Shown here piece by piece: positions 13,447 to 25,987 of a DNA stretch of 64,000 nt (the first letter of the stretch is position 1; each line of letters starts with the position of its first letter). Both the position numbers and the translations under genes were made by a program. Source of the stretch: Trichinella spiralis (lineage: Eukaryota > Nematoda > Enoplea > Trichinellida > Trichinellidae); contig CM012954.1 of the NCBI GenBank assembly GCA_000181795.3, positions 13,622,879 to 13,686,878 of the forward strand, given 5' to 3'. The notes under the pieces are model-generated. The model saw nothing but the letters and a program-made list of their open reading frames with translations, was not told the origin of the DNA and did not search any database.

Positions 13447-14036
13447 CACACCAAACTTTTTCAAATAAAAAATTCAACAAGAAAACGACAACATCAAAAA
13501 TTTAAATACCCAAATAAACCTAAATAAATATGCTGTGAAATTTTTGGTCCGTATTTTTTTGAACAATGGTATTATTTTTGAACAAAAATACAATTTCACT
13601 GAATGAACTGAGTTAATTTTATGCTGCTTTTTGGTACAGTTTGAACAGTTTAATTTTCGTTTCGTGATATAACGCATCAACATCAATGAAAAATTTTCTT
13701 CACATCAAAAAATAACACCGTGGCAAGAATAATGTAAGAAATTCAAATTATCAAATTTTGGAAAGTTAACTTTCAGTTTACAGAAATTTTATTGACCATT
13801 GAACAACGGAAATTTGATAATTAATTAATTATTTAATTACTATTATAAAATTTTTTATGAAATTGAACAACTTTTTGAAAATAAATTTGCAAAAACAAAG
13901 CAAACAAACAAGCCTATTAGTATGGGTTTTCATATTTTAAAGTAAGCTTTTTATTTTGTACGATTTATAAAATTTAACTATGTACAATTAGCATTAGTGT
14001 TACAATAAATGCGAAAATTAAGGCAATCACGTAAAA

Positions 14037-14109
14037 ATCCCTGTAGCGCAGAGGATAGCGCGTTGGGCTTCTAACCCAAAGGTCGTGGGTTCGATCCCCA
14101 CCAGGGATG
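14037..14109 (+). tRNA. tRNA-Arg (anticodon TCT)
   Basis: A 73-nt intronless tRNA with a full cloverleaf. Acceptor stem ATCCCTG pairs with CAGGGAT plus discriminator G. The D arm is GCGC...GCGC. The anticodon stem TTGGG/CCCAA encloses loop CTTCTAA, giving anticodon TCT for AGA codons. T stem GTGGG/CCCAC encloses loop TTCGATC. A-box and B-box promoter elements are intact, and a T5 run follows 4 nt after the 3' end. It lies alone in a gene-poor stretch. Confidence 0.96.
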
Positions 14110-14113
14110 AAAC

Positions 14114-14118
14114 TTTTT
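14114..14118 (+). terminator. RNA polymerase III terminator (T5)
   Basis: Run of five T on the sense strand just downstream of the tRNA-Arg 3' end, the standard Pol III stop signal. Confidence 0.8.
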
Positions 14119-15570
14119 CAATCTTTGAATAACTGAAAATTAATCTGATATTTCACAAGCAAAATATACTAGGAACAATTCGATTCAGTATTTTTCAAAT
14201 GTTCAGAAGAAATAGCAAAAATATGTTGCAAAAAGAGTTAAAAAGAAACAACATCGACAATAACGCACAGCTTTGTTCCCCCTATTTTTTACCAATTACT
14301 ATCTCCTATCAGAAGAGCACAGCAGAGCAGTCAAACAGGTCTATTTATAAAATCAATAAATAAGACATCTGAAAGTGATTTTTTTAATGTCAAAAAATAA
14401 ACAGGCAGCTATTTATGAATGGTAGAGAAAAAGTAGGAAAACAAGAACTGCGGGTTTCCTTTCTCGTTGCAAGTGATGAAAGTGAAAGCATTTCACAACT
14501 TGATTACGTTTCTATTCAACTGATTAATAAATAGCAAAAAAAAACAATGTTAAAAATTAACGTTACAAAACTAAAACAAAAATTAAATATACATATCATA
14601 AGACTACAGGATATTGATGAGCAAGCACAAATATCATAAAAAAATTCTAGAAAAAAATGCAGTTGTAATTTATAAAAAACCTAAAGGCCTCTTCCTCGAT
14701 ATAATAATAATAATAAAACTAAAATAACAATCATTTATTGTATTGTTTCATATTTTTAAAATTTTTAAATAATTGTAAACGTGAAGATGGCATAAAAAAA
14801 GAAATAACCTCAAGTTTAATTAAATATATCGGTTGGAAGAGAATTGGGAAAATTGCAATTTAATTTATTTAATTTATTTATTTGACTGCAAACAAATTCA
14901 GTAATTGCAAAAAGTATGTCTTCAGAGTCGAAAAAACAAACAAACAACAAGCAGTGTTCTTACAACTGTCAACAACATGTCAATAGTTGTTTCATCAGAT
15001 AAAAATATTCGATTAATACTTTAAGGATGAAAATGATAATTTTACAACCGAATGTTAGTTATTCAAGAAAAATCATCAACAATTTGTTGACAAATAAAAT
15101 GTTTACAGTTTACAGTAGCTGAGATTAGCAAAGAGGATATGACGAGTGTGTAAGTGTTGACAGAGAAATTGATTTGCCGTGATGAAGCAAGCGTTCAAAT
15201 TATTCCGGTAGTATAATTTTTCAAGTTTTACAAATTTGCCTGTACACTTTCCCAAAATAAGTGGAAAAATCACACACTTCATTCACATGGAAGAGATAGA
15301 GAAAAAAGGACTAAGACACATCGAAAACCGTTGCTTAAATCGGTCGATTCTGATTGTCAAAACTGTAAGCTAAATCTGATGAATAGAATGACTTGAGTTG
15401 AGAACGTGCCAAAAGTCAAAACTGCCGCATTTGATGACAGTTTTCGACGGTAAATTTGAACAACAGTCGGGTGTGTAAAAACGCCCCCTTGATGAAATGC
15501 ATCCAAAAATGGAAAGTTCAGATTCTTGACCCGAATTTTGAACAAGCAGCACCTTGCCCACCGTCCATAC

Positions 15571-15588
15571 TTCTTCTTCTTCTTCTTC
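15571..15588. repeat. (TTC)n microsatellite
   Basis: Six TTC units; explains the Glu-rich and Phe-rich shadow ORFs over it. Confidence 0.8.
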
Positions 15589-17168
15589 CTCCAGCCTCTC
15601 CCCCAAAAATGCCCGGTTGTTCACCAAATTTCAAACTTACTGACAACCACCATGAGGATCCACACCCACACTCACACAGCATTTGTTCAATTTTCTAATA
15701 ACACTGAACAATTATAAATTTCGATTCTACGTTGTGATAAAATTATAGAAACAAGCATCATCTAGTCTCTCCTTTGATGAATAAAGTACATTTTACAATG
15801 AAAACAAAAAAAAACACCCAATCTTGTCATCATCATCTTATCAGTATCTAAAAATTGCAACAAAATGCCTTTTTTTTCTTCAAAATTTCATTTGTCATTC
15901 ATTCATTCATTCATCATCATTTTTCAAAATATAAAATATAAAGTAAATTTCTCATCAAATATTATTTGAAAAACAGAACCAACAACAAGCAACAAATATT
16001 GCTTTTACATATACACATTTGAAAGCGAATGATTTCCTACTACCACAATTCTCTCATGATAATCATCATCAATCAATTAAAGTATCTATGAATTACAAAT
16101 TTTCAAGACATTCCCCTGACAAGAATTTGCACACAACAACTACTACTACTGTACAAGTAATAACAAAAAGTTGAATATAATAAAATCCATTTCCAAGCGC
16201 ATGATCCGAGGTTCCAAATTTCTTAAAAAGCGCAATTCTACAATGTATTTTTTTGCAACTTTGCATACAGTCCCAAGCATGAATGATCATTACCAGTGAA
16301 ACAAATTTAGATTTTTTCAAGCTTGTCAAGCTTTCAATATTTTGCAATGAAAATCATCATTCTGTTTTTAACAGAGCATGTAATGGAAAAATTTTCAACA
16401 CCATAATTGGACTGCCCAGTGTAGCGTGATCGACCAACCTAAATAGGGAAAGTTGGTGTTCGACGATTCTGCTAGTGATGTGATGATGAGTGACAAACTT
16501 AAATCCTTCTCAAAGTAAAAAAAAAGATACCCCTTATTTTTCTGGCAATTTTTTCGTTCTAAAAATTGAGAAAAACAGAAAAATGCTAATTCATATACAA
16601 AGTTTTGACGAATGGATGGATGTGAATTTTAAAAAATGATAAATTTTCCATAAAATATACACTTTCCATAACTGAGACAAACTACTAATTGTTCACGATA
16701 AATTTCCAAGCATAAGAGAGAAGAAGCATCACTTTCTCTCTCTCTCACTCTTCAGGTCCTATTTTATGATCAATTAAAAAAATAATATAAAATTTCAATT
16801 GAGATGAATTGCAATTATGGGTGTATCTAAAAAGGATATGAAATGATGAGATGAACGCAACGGGATGAAATTTATGTTCTGACATGACTGGTCCCCATTC
16901 AGAGCAGCCTTCCACAGCCGCCGACAGCTACTGGGAGTGGCTTTGCTGTCGGCATTGTTTGACAACTGTGTACAACGAGGCCGTATTCATTTATAAAAAT
17001 CAGTCCTTGAAACCAACCATCTGCATGCGATCAACTTTGGACAACGCCACTGCAGCACCACTGCGGTGCACTGTTCGTTGCTTGCTTCATTCATCTTAGC
17101 GGCCATACAGTCGAACAAGGCCTGGCCTGCAGTGAATGAGAGGAGCAGCTCCCCCTGGCACCTTGTAG

Positions 17169-17191
17169 TCTCTCTCTCTCTCTCTCTCTCT
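17169..17191. repeat. (TC)n microsatellite in proposed ADAMTS leader
   Basis: Perfect TC dinucleotide run in the GC-rich block about 130 nt before the proposed ADAMTS start codon. Polypyrimidine runs at this place are common in nematode leaders; a role is not shown. Confidence 0.8.
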
Positions 17192-17322
17192 AGGACCAGT
17201 CCTTGTAAAAGCAAACTTCTCTCGCTATTCATCCGCAGCGCTTTCTTCTTCATCTTCAAGTCTGAATCAATTCCCATTTCACTTTCTTCCTTCTCGTCTC
17301 CAATCCAGGCGGAGCGCATCCA

Positions 17323-20300
17323 ATGCGCACTCGTCAACCAGTGCAGCTTATCAAAACGCTGATCAGTCTGTTAGTGACACAGGTAGTATATAAATCTATG
17401 CATTGTATATATATATATATATTCACATATGTATATATTGTAAGAATATCCTTATGCTCATATTTCTTTCCAATCACTTCAGCCAACATGCTAACACGCA
17501 CAGATAGATGACACTAATGTATACGCATAGAAATATTATGGACATTCGATTTTTTCGTAAAATGGCATATCCTTTTTCACTTCGTAGAATACTTATATAG
17601 CAAATGTTATAAATATTTGCTTTAAATATTGCTACAAATGTTAACCTTGGACAAACCCATAAAAATCATGTATGATAACATAAAATTATGATATACATTT
17701 GGTAGATTTGTTGCTCAAAGTTTGTAAAATTTATTTCAAAAATGCCCAGTTTTACAATATTCGGATTTCAAACCACTTAATGTGCGTGACAAACAAAGAA
17801 TTCTAAAAGCTTCTCATAAATTAATCCACCATAAATAATAATTATCTATTCAATTAAGTGGATGATGCATTTGAACTTAATTTTTTGTTTTTGTCACTTT
17901 CGAAATGCTGCTAATTAAAAAAAATTGCCAAAAAAAGAAGTTTACTAATTGCCGTGAACAATTTAATCAAATATAATAGTTTGAGTTGAGTTTATTAGAA
18001 ATCATGTTTCAAAATGCAAGAAATTAATTTCAGTGGATTTCAGATAAGACGTTGATTTTTAAAGTGGATAAATGCAGAAAAAAATTTTTTATTGGATATT
18101 AAGTAGCCCCGACAATTTTTGCAGTGCTTCTTTTGTTTGCAATTTTTAAGAAGAAAAATAATGAATGTTCTTTATGTAAAATAATTCCTTCCTATGATAG
18201 ATAATATTCAGAAAATTTGTGCAGCTTGGATATTGAATAACTTGCAACATTTTCAAGCTAGAGATTGAAATTGTTGGTGAATTATTATACTTTCAAATAG
18301 ATACTACATATACTAACATATAAGATTGTCAAAATTTTCAAAGAAAAAAGTTTTTATCAAATCAAATCAAATCAAATGAATGCAATTTACACCTGTGTTT
18401 GCCTTTTCAAATTTCAACAATTACCTCTCCTTTTCCAAGAAAAAACAGATATATATATATACAAGTATACAATATACAAGTATAATAAATATGCAAGAAA
18501 TATTTTCACATCAGTGGATGCCATTGTGATAAACCACGAGAATTGAGATTGAGAAAAAAAATTGTAATGATTTAACGTACGACCCAAAATAAAACCTATA
18601 GCTTTGAATTGTAACATATTGTAACTGTGAAACGGCAAACATATGAGACATGTTTTTATAGCAAAATAAGGCCAGTTTGACTCAAATTAATTTGTTGGTG
18701 AAGTTTTTTGATCGCTATAAAATAGTTACATTTTCATTTAATGATTCACATTCTATTCATCACTAGTCTGAAGTAGCTGCAAAATTTCAATTAATTGTTT
18801 GGTTGAAAAATAAAAAAAAAATTGCTTATGCTTCACATCATTCAGTACACACCAGTGGACAGACACGACACACCTCACGAATTTTCATTTCTATCTCATA
18901 TGCATTTTCTAGCGGTTAAAAGCAGTTCAATTGAGAGAATAGAAAATTTTGAATTCAATAAAAATAAACAATTCAAAAATTCATATCACATAATTAATTA
19001 ATGTCAATCGTACAAGCGCACACAAAGCTGTTAGAATTGAAAACAAAAAAAACAACAACACTCGCGTCAATGTCTATGAAACACGTTTGAAATGCTAATT
19101 CACCTTCAACTGTTGATACCGAATAGGAAAGGCTCGTGCACAGATTAAAAGATCATCAAGCTAGGAAATAATGACTTCATCCAATTAAACAAGAGAAAAG
19201 CAACAGTTCCTTTCAAATAGTTTTAATAAACCATCAAGAATTAATTAAACGCTACGAATAAATAAATTTCTCCAGTGTTTAGCAATAACTGTCTGATTAA
19301 ACGCGTTCAATCTGCAAACCCTGCTTAACTGAAATCACTCAAATTCGATAATTATGTAAATTTTTCAGCTATCAACTTTTGTCTGCTTTTAATTTGTAAA
19401 TTACAGGCTCTGACTTGATCCATTAAACTGATACAAAATCTTAAAGTTGATTTTCCACGTGCCTGAACAATTTTAAATAGTTCAATTTTGAGTGAGAGTA
19501 AATTCAAAGCAATTCATTAGTTAGCATCTTCAATGAATAATTGCTGTTGCACTTGTGTAAAGCTTATCACCGAACGATAATATGTGATTTGGATTAATTT
19601 GAACAACAAAAAGGAGGCGTCATTTAAGGATGATCTATACCTATATATATATATATATATAGATGAGCACATGTAAATCAACTGCTTAATAAAAAACATA
19701 ATAACATAAAAGAAGCAGAACAAGCACTGGATCGTGTATTATTGATTACTTGCTACCTCAGAAATAAAAATTGTAACAAAAGCATTTAGCTCGACATCCA
19801 TAATCGATAACCTGAATTTCAGGCGATGAAATCAATATAACAAACCCTAGTTGGTGAAGTAGCAATGCTTTTTTAACGAATGAATCTCGAAAGTATACTT
19901 CGAGTATAATAAATAAACTTTCCTTGTTGCAATTTTACTCTGCATTTATTTCTTTTTTTTTTCTTCAGATAATGAAAAAGAAGAGATTTTTATCAGTTTT
20001 TTTAGTAACTTTAATCTGCAAATCAACGCAAAAAAAACCATCCAGTTTCTGTATAATAATTTAATTACCGATTTAAATTAGGGTGTAACAAACAGGTGAT
20101 TTAGAGAAAAAAATCAGTTGAGAGTAGTTACTGCAAAGGTTGCAAAGGTGCAAGGTTACAGTTACTACAGAAAAAACGGAAATTTCATAAATAAATTTCA
20201 AAATAACCTTAACACTATTTCCATGTATAATCTTAATTTTATAGTTTTTTAAGAAAAGTCTTTAAAAAAGAAACAGTTTCCATTTTATTCATTGCTACTG

Positions 20301-23300
20301 ATAAAGTAAATATTATCCAAAGTTGTTTAAGGTGATTAACTTGCAAATTGCCGTCACTGGGCTAGAGATCCATTCCGATGCGATTAGCTTTAGTCCGCCC
20401 AATCATTTTTACGATGATTTCAACACAGAAGAGTTGCGTGAAACGTTTGGAGTTTCAAATCATGAAAAAAGTAAGTTATAAGCACATACACGCCCACATA
20501 CGGATACACGTGCGCGCGCACGCACATATATGTACATATCACATTCTCATTTTCCTGTTACTCGACTCTGGTTGATCATCTCATATATATAATTATAGTT
20601 CAATTGAAAATATGTATTAAACATCCACCCATTCGACACTTTCATCAGCAATGCTATACAACAATTTAGCTATTCGATTTAAAAATTTTACAGTTATCTC
20701 AAAGGAATTAATCACTTTTCATATATGCATGCTTGATTTCATTCACACTGTTCATCTGATCTTATCATCTAGATGTGAATTCATATAATTTTCAAATATG
20801 AAGGCAAAGTGAACAAACAAACTTTCATATAATATCATCCATAAATTATAAAACATTTGTCATTCAACATGTTACACACTACTTTAAAAGGTTGTATTAC
20901 TTAAAGTTCTACAAATTCAAACAAAGCATTTTTTGAACTAGTTAGATTAAAATGAAATTTGAAATTAATGAAAAATTTCCATTTGATTTAATCTTTCAAT
21001 CACAGTTTAAATGTAAAACGTAAAATATGTTTGTGATTTAAAATTTAGATAAAAGATGCTTGTGTAAAACATCACCGATATACAGACGTCGCCTAAATTC
21101 CACAATATCTCTCATCAAATGAATCAAGTATCATGACATGGAAGAATTTCAAATCTAATAATAGCAGTAATTAAATCTGAACAATAGGAAATCGCTGACA
21201 GTGGCCAGTTTGAAAATGCAACGACTACTGCTGACTGACTGCAAGAGCAAATGCGGTCGTCGATTTTCAAAAAAAAACTATTTTAAATGATCAAAACATT
21301 ATAAGCCCTTTCGATTTCCGAAAATCATTAAACCCTCTGTTGCACAGCTTCAATTTTTTTACGGTATTTCTGACCAATTGCTTGTTGGTTCTTTCACATA
21401 ATGTACATTTCAAATTGAAATATAATACATAAAAGTGAACAGAATTTTCAAGTGATAAAAAATTATCCACTTCCGCAGTGGATAAAATAACTTTGAATTT
21501 CAGTTCCAGATCATGAGATTGTAAAGCCAGAATTGCACGCAATTGGCAATCAAAGCGAACCATCGTGGCTAATGAGGATTCATTTCGGCAATCGAACCCA
21601 TCAACTGCATTTGAATACAGTCGATTTGGAAAATCTCTTCTCACCCCAATTGCTGACCATCGAGCGCTACAACAACCGTACACTGTTGAACGTCGGCAGT
21701 AGTTTTGCACCACTGTGCCGCAATCATTACCGTACGACAGGAACAGACCACGTGCACGGTGCTTTGTCACTGTGTGAAGGAATGTTGGCAAGTTGTCCTC
21801 CTAATTTTTTTATCCAACTGTGCAGTAGTGCAGTGCATGAATTGGCGTCTAACAATAATTGTAGAAAGGTTCTTTTCTTCTGAATGATGGTGGTTTGTAC
21901 ACTTTGCTGCCATTGCCGAAACGTAAAAATGATCACCTCGTCCGACTGAAAAGAATGGCCCCGACAAACAACTTCGACTTCCACGTCATTTACAAACGAC
22001 AAACCACTTCAGGCAGCTTTTTCTACCCCTCAGCGACATTCTGCGGTGTCGGTGAGTTGGAAATCGATTTTCCTTTTTCACTAACCCTACTAAACAAGGT
22101 TTTTACTCTATGACTGAAAATATTTCCCAACAGATACTAGCTTCGAAAGAACGATGCGAGATGATCCAACAAAAATGAAAAAACATCACAACAACTGGAA
22201 TGCTCCACCAGGAAGTACGCAGTTCCACCACGATCGACTTGTAATGGAATTGGCAATTTTCATCGACAATGAACTATGGCTGAGATATTCGCGCAAATAC
22301 GGAGATCAAGCTGAAGATAAACTAAAAGACTTCATCTACACCGTATTTCATCATGTAGGTAGCGAACAGAGCTTATTAAAAATTTATGATGCAAAAACTA
22401 TTTGCTTGCAGGTTCAAATATTATACCAACAACCGTCAATTGAACCTTTGATTGAGTTCAGCATTGTGCGCTACGAAATCTTCAAAACACAACCGGTGAG
22501 ATTGTTACACCACACTGTGTGATTAAATTTATCACCAGCAACAGAATAGAACAAAAAAAGAAAATAAATTTATGCGTGAAACCGTAATTATTTGCTTAAT
22601 ATTAAATTTTTTTCATTTAGTTTCTATTTTCAGAAAGCCCTGAAAGGAACAAAACACAATCACGGAAGTGCTCTTTCGTATTTGAATGCATTTTGCAAGT
22701 TCCAGTACTATTTGGGTGCGAGAAAACGCTGGGACTTCGCTCTGCTCTTTTCCGGGTAATCAACAACCGCAGACCGTTATTAATTTTTTCAAACCACAGT
22801 CGGCGGGCATTGCTTAATTTAATTTAATTTAATTTTATTTTATTTTATTTTATTTTCCAGTTACGACATTCACCGACCTCCCAGTGATCGAACAATTAGC
22901 GGTATTGCTCGACTGTACGGCGTTTGCGATCCACTCAATAGTTGTTTATTGGCCGAGGGTGTGGATTTTTCGTCCGCTTACATCGCCGCCCATGAAATTG
23001 GACACGGTCTTGGTATGCTTCATGATGAGCCAACCTGTTCTAGCGATTACATCATGTCCGGTTCACTGGGCGCCGGAAAAGTGCAATGGTCAAGTTGCAG
23101 TGTGCAAAGTCTCAACAACTACATCCGCAAGCTTGAGTAAGCAAGACAGTGAAAAACTTTTTTACAAAACAATAAATACATTGCTCAATTGCTCTCGTTC
23201 TAGCTACTACCACCGTAACTGTTTACGTGTGAGTTTATTTTCAAGCAATCCCCCGAATGCATCAGCTTTGCTACCGGGACAAAAATACAGCGCTGATGAG

Positions 23301-25987
23301 CAGTGTCAAATGGTACATGGCCAAACTTTCAGGCGGGTAAAAGAAAACAAAATTTAACCTTCAGTTAATTAAAAAAATAGATTGTACTGCTAGATTCGCA
23401 TCAATGAAAAGGGAGAGGGAATATGCCATATGCTGTGGTGCGGTCAAAGCAGCTGGGGTCGCGTCATTACCTCTCATCCGGCTCTAGAAGGGACTGCATG
23501 TGCCGCAGGAAAATACTGTCGTGGTGGCAAATGCGTACCTGATCGTTCTAACAATCCTCCTAAAGTATCTGTCTGATTTCATAAATATTTTTCACAAATT
23601 ATTATTATCTGAATTCTGTTGTATGAACAAAATGCAAAAATGTTTCGTGAAATCAAATCAGTTTTGTCGTTCAGGTTGTGGACGGACAATGGTCAAAGTG
23701 GACAGCGGTGGAATGTTCCAGCTGTGAATGTCCACCTATATCCTCAGGATTGGGTGTACTTTCATCAACACGAAGCTGTTCTAATCCACCTCCGGAAAAT
23801 GGCGGCAATGCTTGTTCAGGAAGCAGCGATCGTGGTATTGTTTGCAATCGTGCTTGTTCAAATGCTCTGAACGAAATAACACCAAAGTTGTACATGAATC
23901 GTATCTGCATTAGTCACAAACATCGCTTAAATGACGCTTTCCTGACAGGCAAAGGAGCTCAACTAACCCGTTTTAATGCAAGAGCTTGCAAAGTGCAGCA
24001 TTCAATTTATAGATACATTCACAAATTTACAATCCAATTTTTAAAATTTTCATTTTCTTCAGATTTTTTGCGAAGTCAATGGCACTAATGCTGATTCAAT
24101 TAGCTTTCGATTTTTTGGCGACTCGATGCCTGAAGGATCACCATGCGGAGAAGGTCATTACTGCATCAACGGAAAATGTTTGGTATAGTTTGTTTTCGCA
24201 AACATTTGTACAATAATTTTACAATAGTCACAATTAAAGCAGCTCATTTGTGTAAACAAAGCATTATCAATCTTCATTTCAACAAACGTGAATCGAATAA
24301 TAACTAGAGCTGCTGATAATTTTCCCAATGCAATAGTGCATAAAAGAAAAAAAATTATTTGAAATTGTAGAAACTGAGCTGCGACGGGAAGGCGTTGGTT
24401 GCAAATGAAAACGAATGCCCACTGCGTATGTCTATTTGCGTATATATGTACAAATAGATTCGTTTTCTTAATCGATATGAAATATTTTCATACTGTGCAT
24501 GTAGCATCAGAGAGTTGTGGACAAAGTTCAGTCAAAAAAGAAGCGGATTTGAACGATGACAAAATGACTTATTTGCGTGATTTCCGTCGAAGCAACAATC
24601 TTGCCTCAGATGAAAATTCTACTCCAACCACGACAGCAGCATACAAATGGTCCAGTTGGAGTGAATGGTCAGAATGCAGCGTCACTTGTGGTAGCGGTAC
24701 AAAATCGCGAAGCCGAACCTGTTGGCAAGGTTCGTGCGTGGGCGACAGTGTGCAACGTGAAGCGTGTCGTCTAGCGCCGTGTATTGAAGGCCGAAGTAAT
24801 GCTCTTGACGAACCCTTTTGGACAAGCTGGAGCGAATGGACTGCATGTAAGCACTGCTGAATATATTCTGTTAGATTTGGATTCTTAAATTCCACGTGCA
24901 TTTCATTTCGTTGCTATAATTATTACAGGTTCCACCACTTGCGGGCCTGGGGCAAGAGCACGCTATCGTCGATGTGCATTCGGCAAATGTGTCGGTGCCA
25001 ATGACGAAGTTGAACAATGCATCAACGCACCATGCGGTCAGTGGAATGCATGGTCATTTTGGTCTGCATGTTCAGTCAGCTGCGGTCCGGGTACACGCAC
25101 GAGAACACGTACCTGCGCTGATTCATCCTGCGAAGGATCAGATCGAGAAGTTGCCAGATGCAACTTACGTTCTTGTCAACCTGATGGTAAAATTGCTTTC
25201 CAATATTTTGATCACGTTCATATTCTTCATAACAAATTATGAGCATATTTGAAACGACTTTCAGGCGTTTGGAATGGCTGGTCTGAATGGTCCTCATGTT
25301 CAGTCAGTTGCGGTATTGGTATTCGACAACGAAACCGCGTCTGTACAACCGGAAACTGTAATGGCGAGTCACACATGTCAGAACAATGCCAGCTTCCCCG
25401 TTGCGCAGTCTGGGGTGCGTGGGGACAGTGGTCCGAGTGTGGTTCGCAGAGTGGAATTAGACAACGGGCTCGACAATGCTACGGGCTTGGCACATGTCTG
25501 GGCCCGGACACTGAGTCCAAAGCATGTGAACCTGGCAACGGGTGGACAGAATGGAGCCCATGGTCTGTGTGTTCCCGTACTTGTGGCAAAGGTTTACGAC
25601 GTCGACATCGTTCTTGCCTCGGTTCTGTCCATTCCTGCCCTGGAGATTTCAAAATTTTCGAAGTATGTCACGAAAAAGACTGCCCTAATGTTGATCTGGG
25701 TAATGCTAAGACAACACTGCCCACACAACCTTCTACCGGTATGTACTTTGTCGGCTACGAATGGAGCCAGTGGAGTTATTGCATGGGACGCTGTGGTACA
25801 GGTATGATCTCAATCCAATAAAAATACAGAAGAAAAACGAATTCTAATAATTCATTTTTCTCAATTTTTTATTCAAGGCATTCGAAAAAGGATTCGCCTT
25901 TGTAAAGGACATCACTGCCGTTCGCCTATCGCTACAGAATCTCAGTATTGCCAACTGCTGCCATGCAACACAATATTTCACTCTTGA
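17323..25987 (+). CDS. secreted ADAMTS metalloprotease with eight TSP1-type repeats
   Basis: Zinc protease of the extracellular matrix. Exons: 17323-17382 (tentative), 20332-20470, 21504-21791, 21869-22051, 22134-22354, 22412-22495, 22634-22755, 22861-23136, 23204-23336, 23394-23564, 23675-23992, 24063-24182, 24371-24425, 24505-24846, 24929-25186, 25265-25801, 25878-25987. All join in phase (about 1138 aa). Order: signal peptide; prodomain with [20 protein letters not shown] and a furin site RLKR; catalytic domain ([14 protein letters not shown]) with zinc motif [12 protein letters not shown] and Met-turn IMSGS; disintegrin-like part with [12 protein letters not shown]; divergent first TSP1 ([12 protein letters not shown]); Cys-rich region ending HYCINGKC; then seven TSP1 repeats with CSVSCG and WSxW sites for C-mannosylation. 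No spacer is seen. This resembles nematode ADT-1/ADT-2 more than GON-1, but I cannot choose between them. The exon from 20332 on is sound. The signal exon 3 kb upstream is inferred from phase 0 and its hydrophobic core. Confidence 0.9.
17383..20331 (+). other. proposed first intron of the ADAMTS gene
   Basis: About 2.9 kb of AT-rich DNA with TA dinucleotide arrays and poly-A runs. No exon recognised. It is an intron only if the signal-peptide exon at 17323 is correctly linked; otherwise it is intergenic. Confidence 0.4.
19642..19661. repeat. (TA)n microsatellite
   Basis: Perfect TA run of about ten units, self-complementary, inside the proposed ADAMTS intron. Confidence 0.8.
20471..21503 (+). 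other. ADAMTS intron 2
   Basis: About 1 kb intron between two prodomain exons, with a GTAAGT donor and TTTCAG acceptor. It carries an alternating purine-pyrimidine tract right after the donor (20504-20538); the remainder is AT-rich with no other feature seen. Confidence 0.75.
22814..22856 (+). repeat. AATTT/ATTTT pentamer array abutting an ADAMTS splice acceptor
   Basis: A ladder of TTAATTT units grading into ATTTT units runs to within 4 nt of the TTTTCCAG acceptor of the exon that encodes the zinc-binding site. The array supplies the polypyrimidine tract. Confidence 0.85.

Larger units (their letters stand above)
11932..14036. other. intergenic, probable homeobox promoter side
   Basis: The part just right of 11931 should include the 5' flank of the minus-strand homeobox gene. 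It carries CA runs (12052-12064, 12404-12420), a C9-10 run near 12200, and trinucleotide ATT/AAT arrays. No coding segment recognised. Confidence 0.5.
14119..17322. other. intergenic; right part is the probable ADAMTS promoter/5'UTR
   Basis: Mostly AT-rich. From about 16880 the base composition shifts to roughly half GC and stays so up to the ATG at 17323. It includes a CT microsatellite. This fits a promoter and 5'UTR for the following exon, but I see no specific binding site. ORFs around 15360-15700 encode low-complexity Glu or Phe runs from a TTC repeat and do not look real. Confidence 0.45.

Noticed and set aside
15357-15717. Overlapping ORFs with Glu or Phe runs
   Set aside because: Produced by a TTC microsatellite; no splice sites or conserved motif.
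21291-22002. Minus-strand ORFs of 166, 91 and 66 aa over the ADAMTS prodomain
   Set aside because: They overlap exons proven by phase and by prodomain motifs on the plus strand, and cross the introns.
23675-23860. Considered as the start of a separate TSP1 gene
   Set aside because: The exon enters in phase from the disintegrin-like exon and leaves in phase into the Cys-rich exons, so it is the divergent central TSP1 of the ADAMTS.
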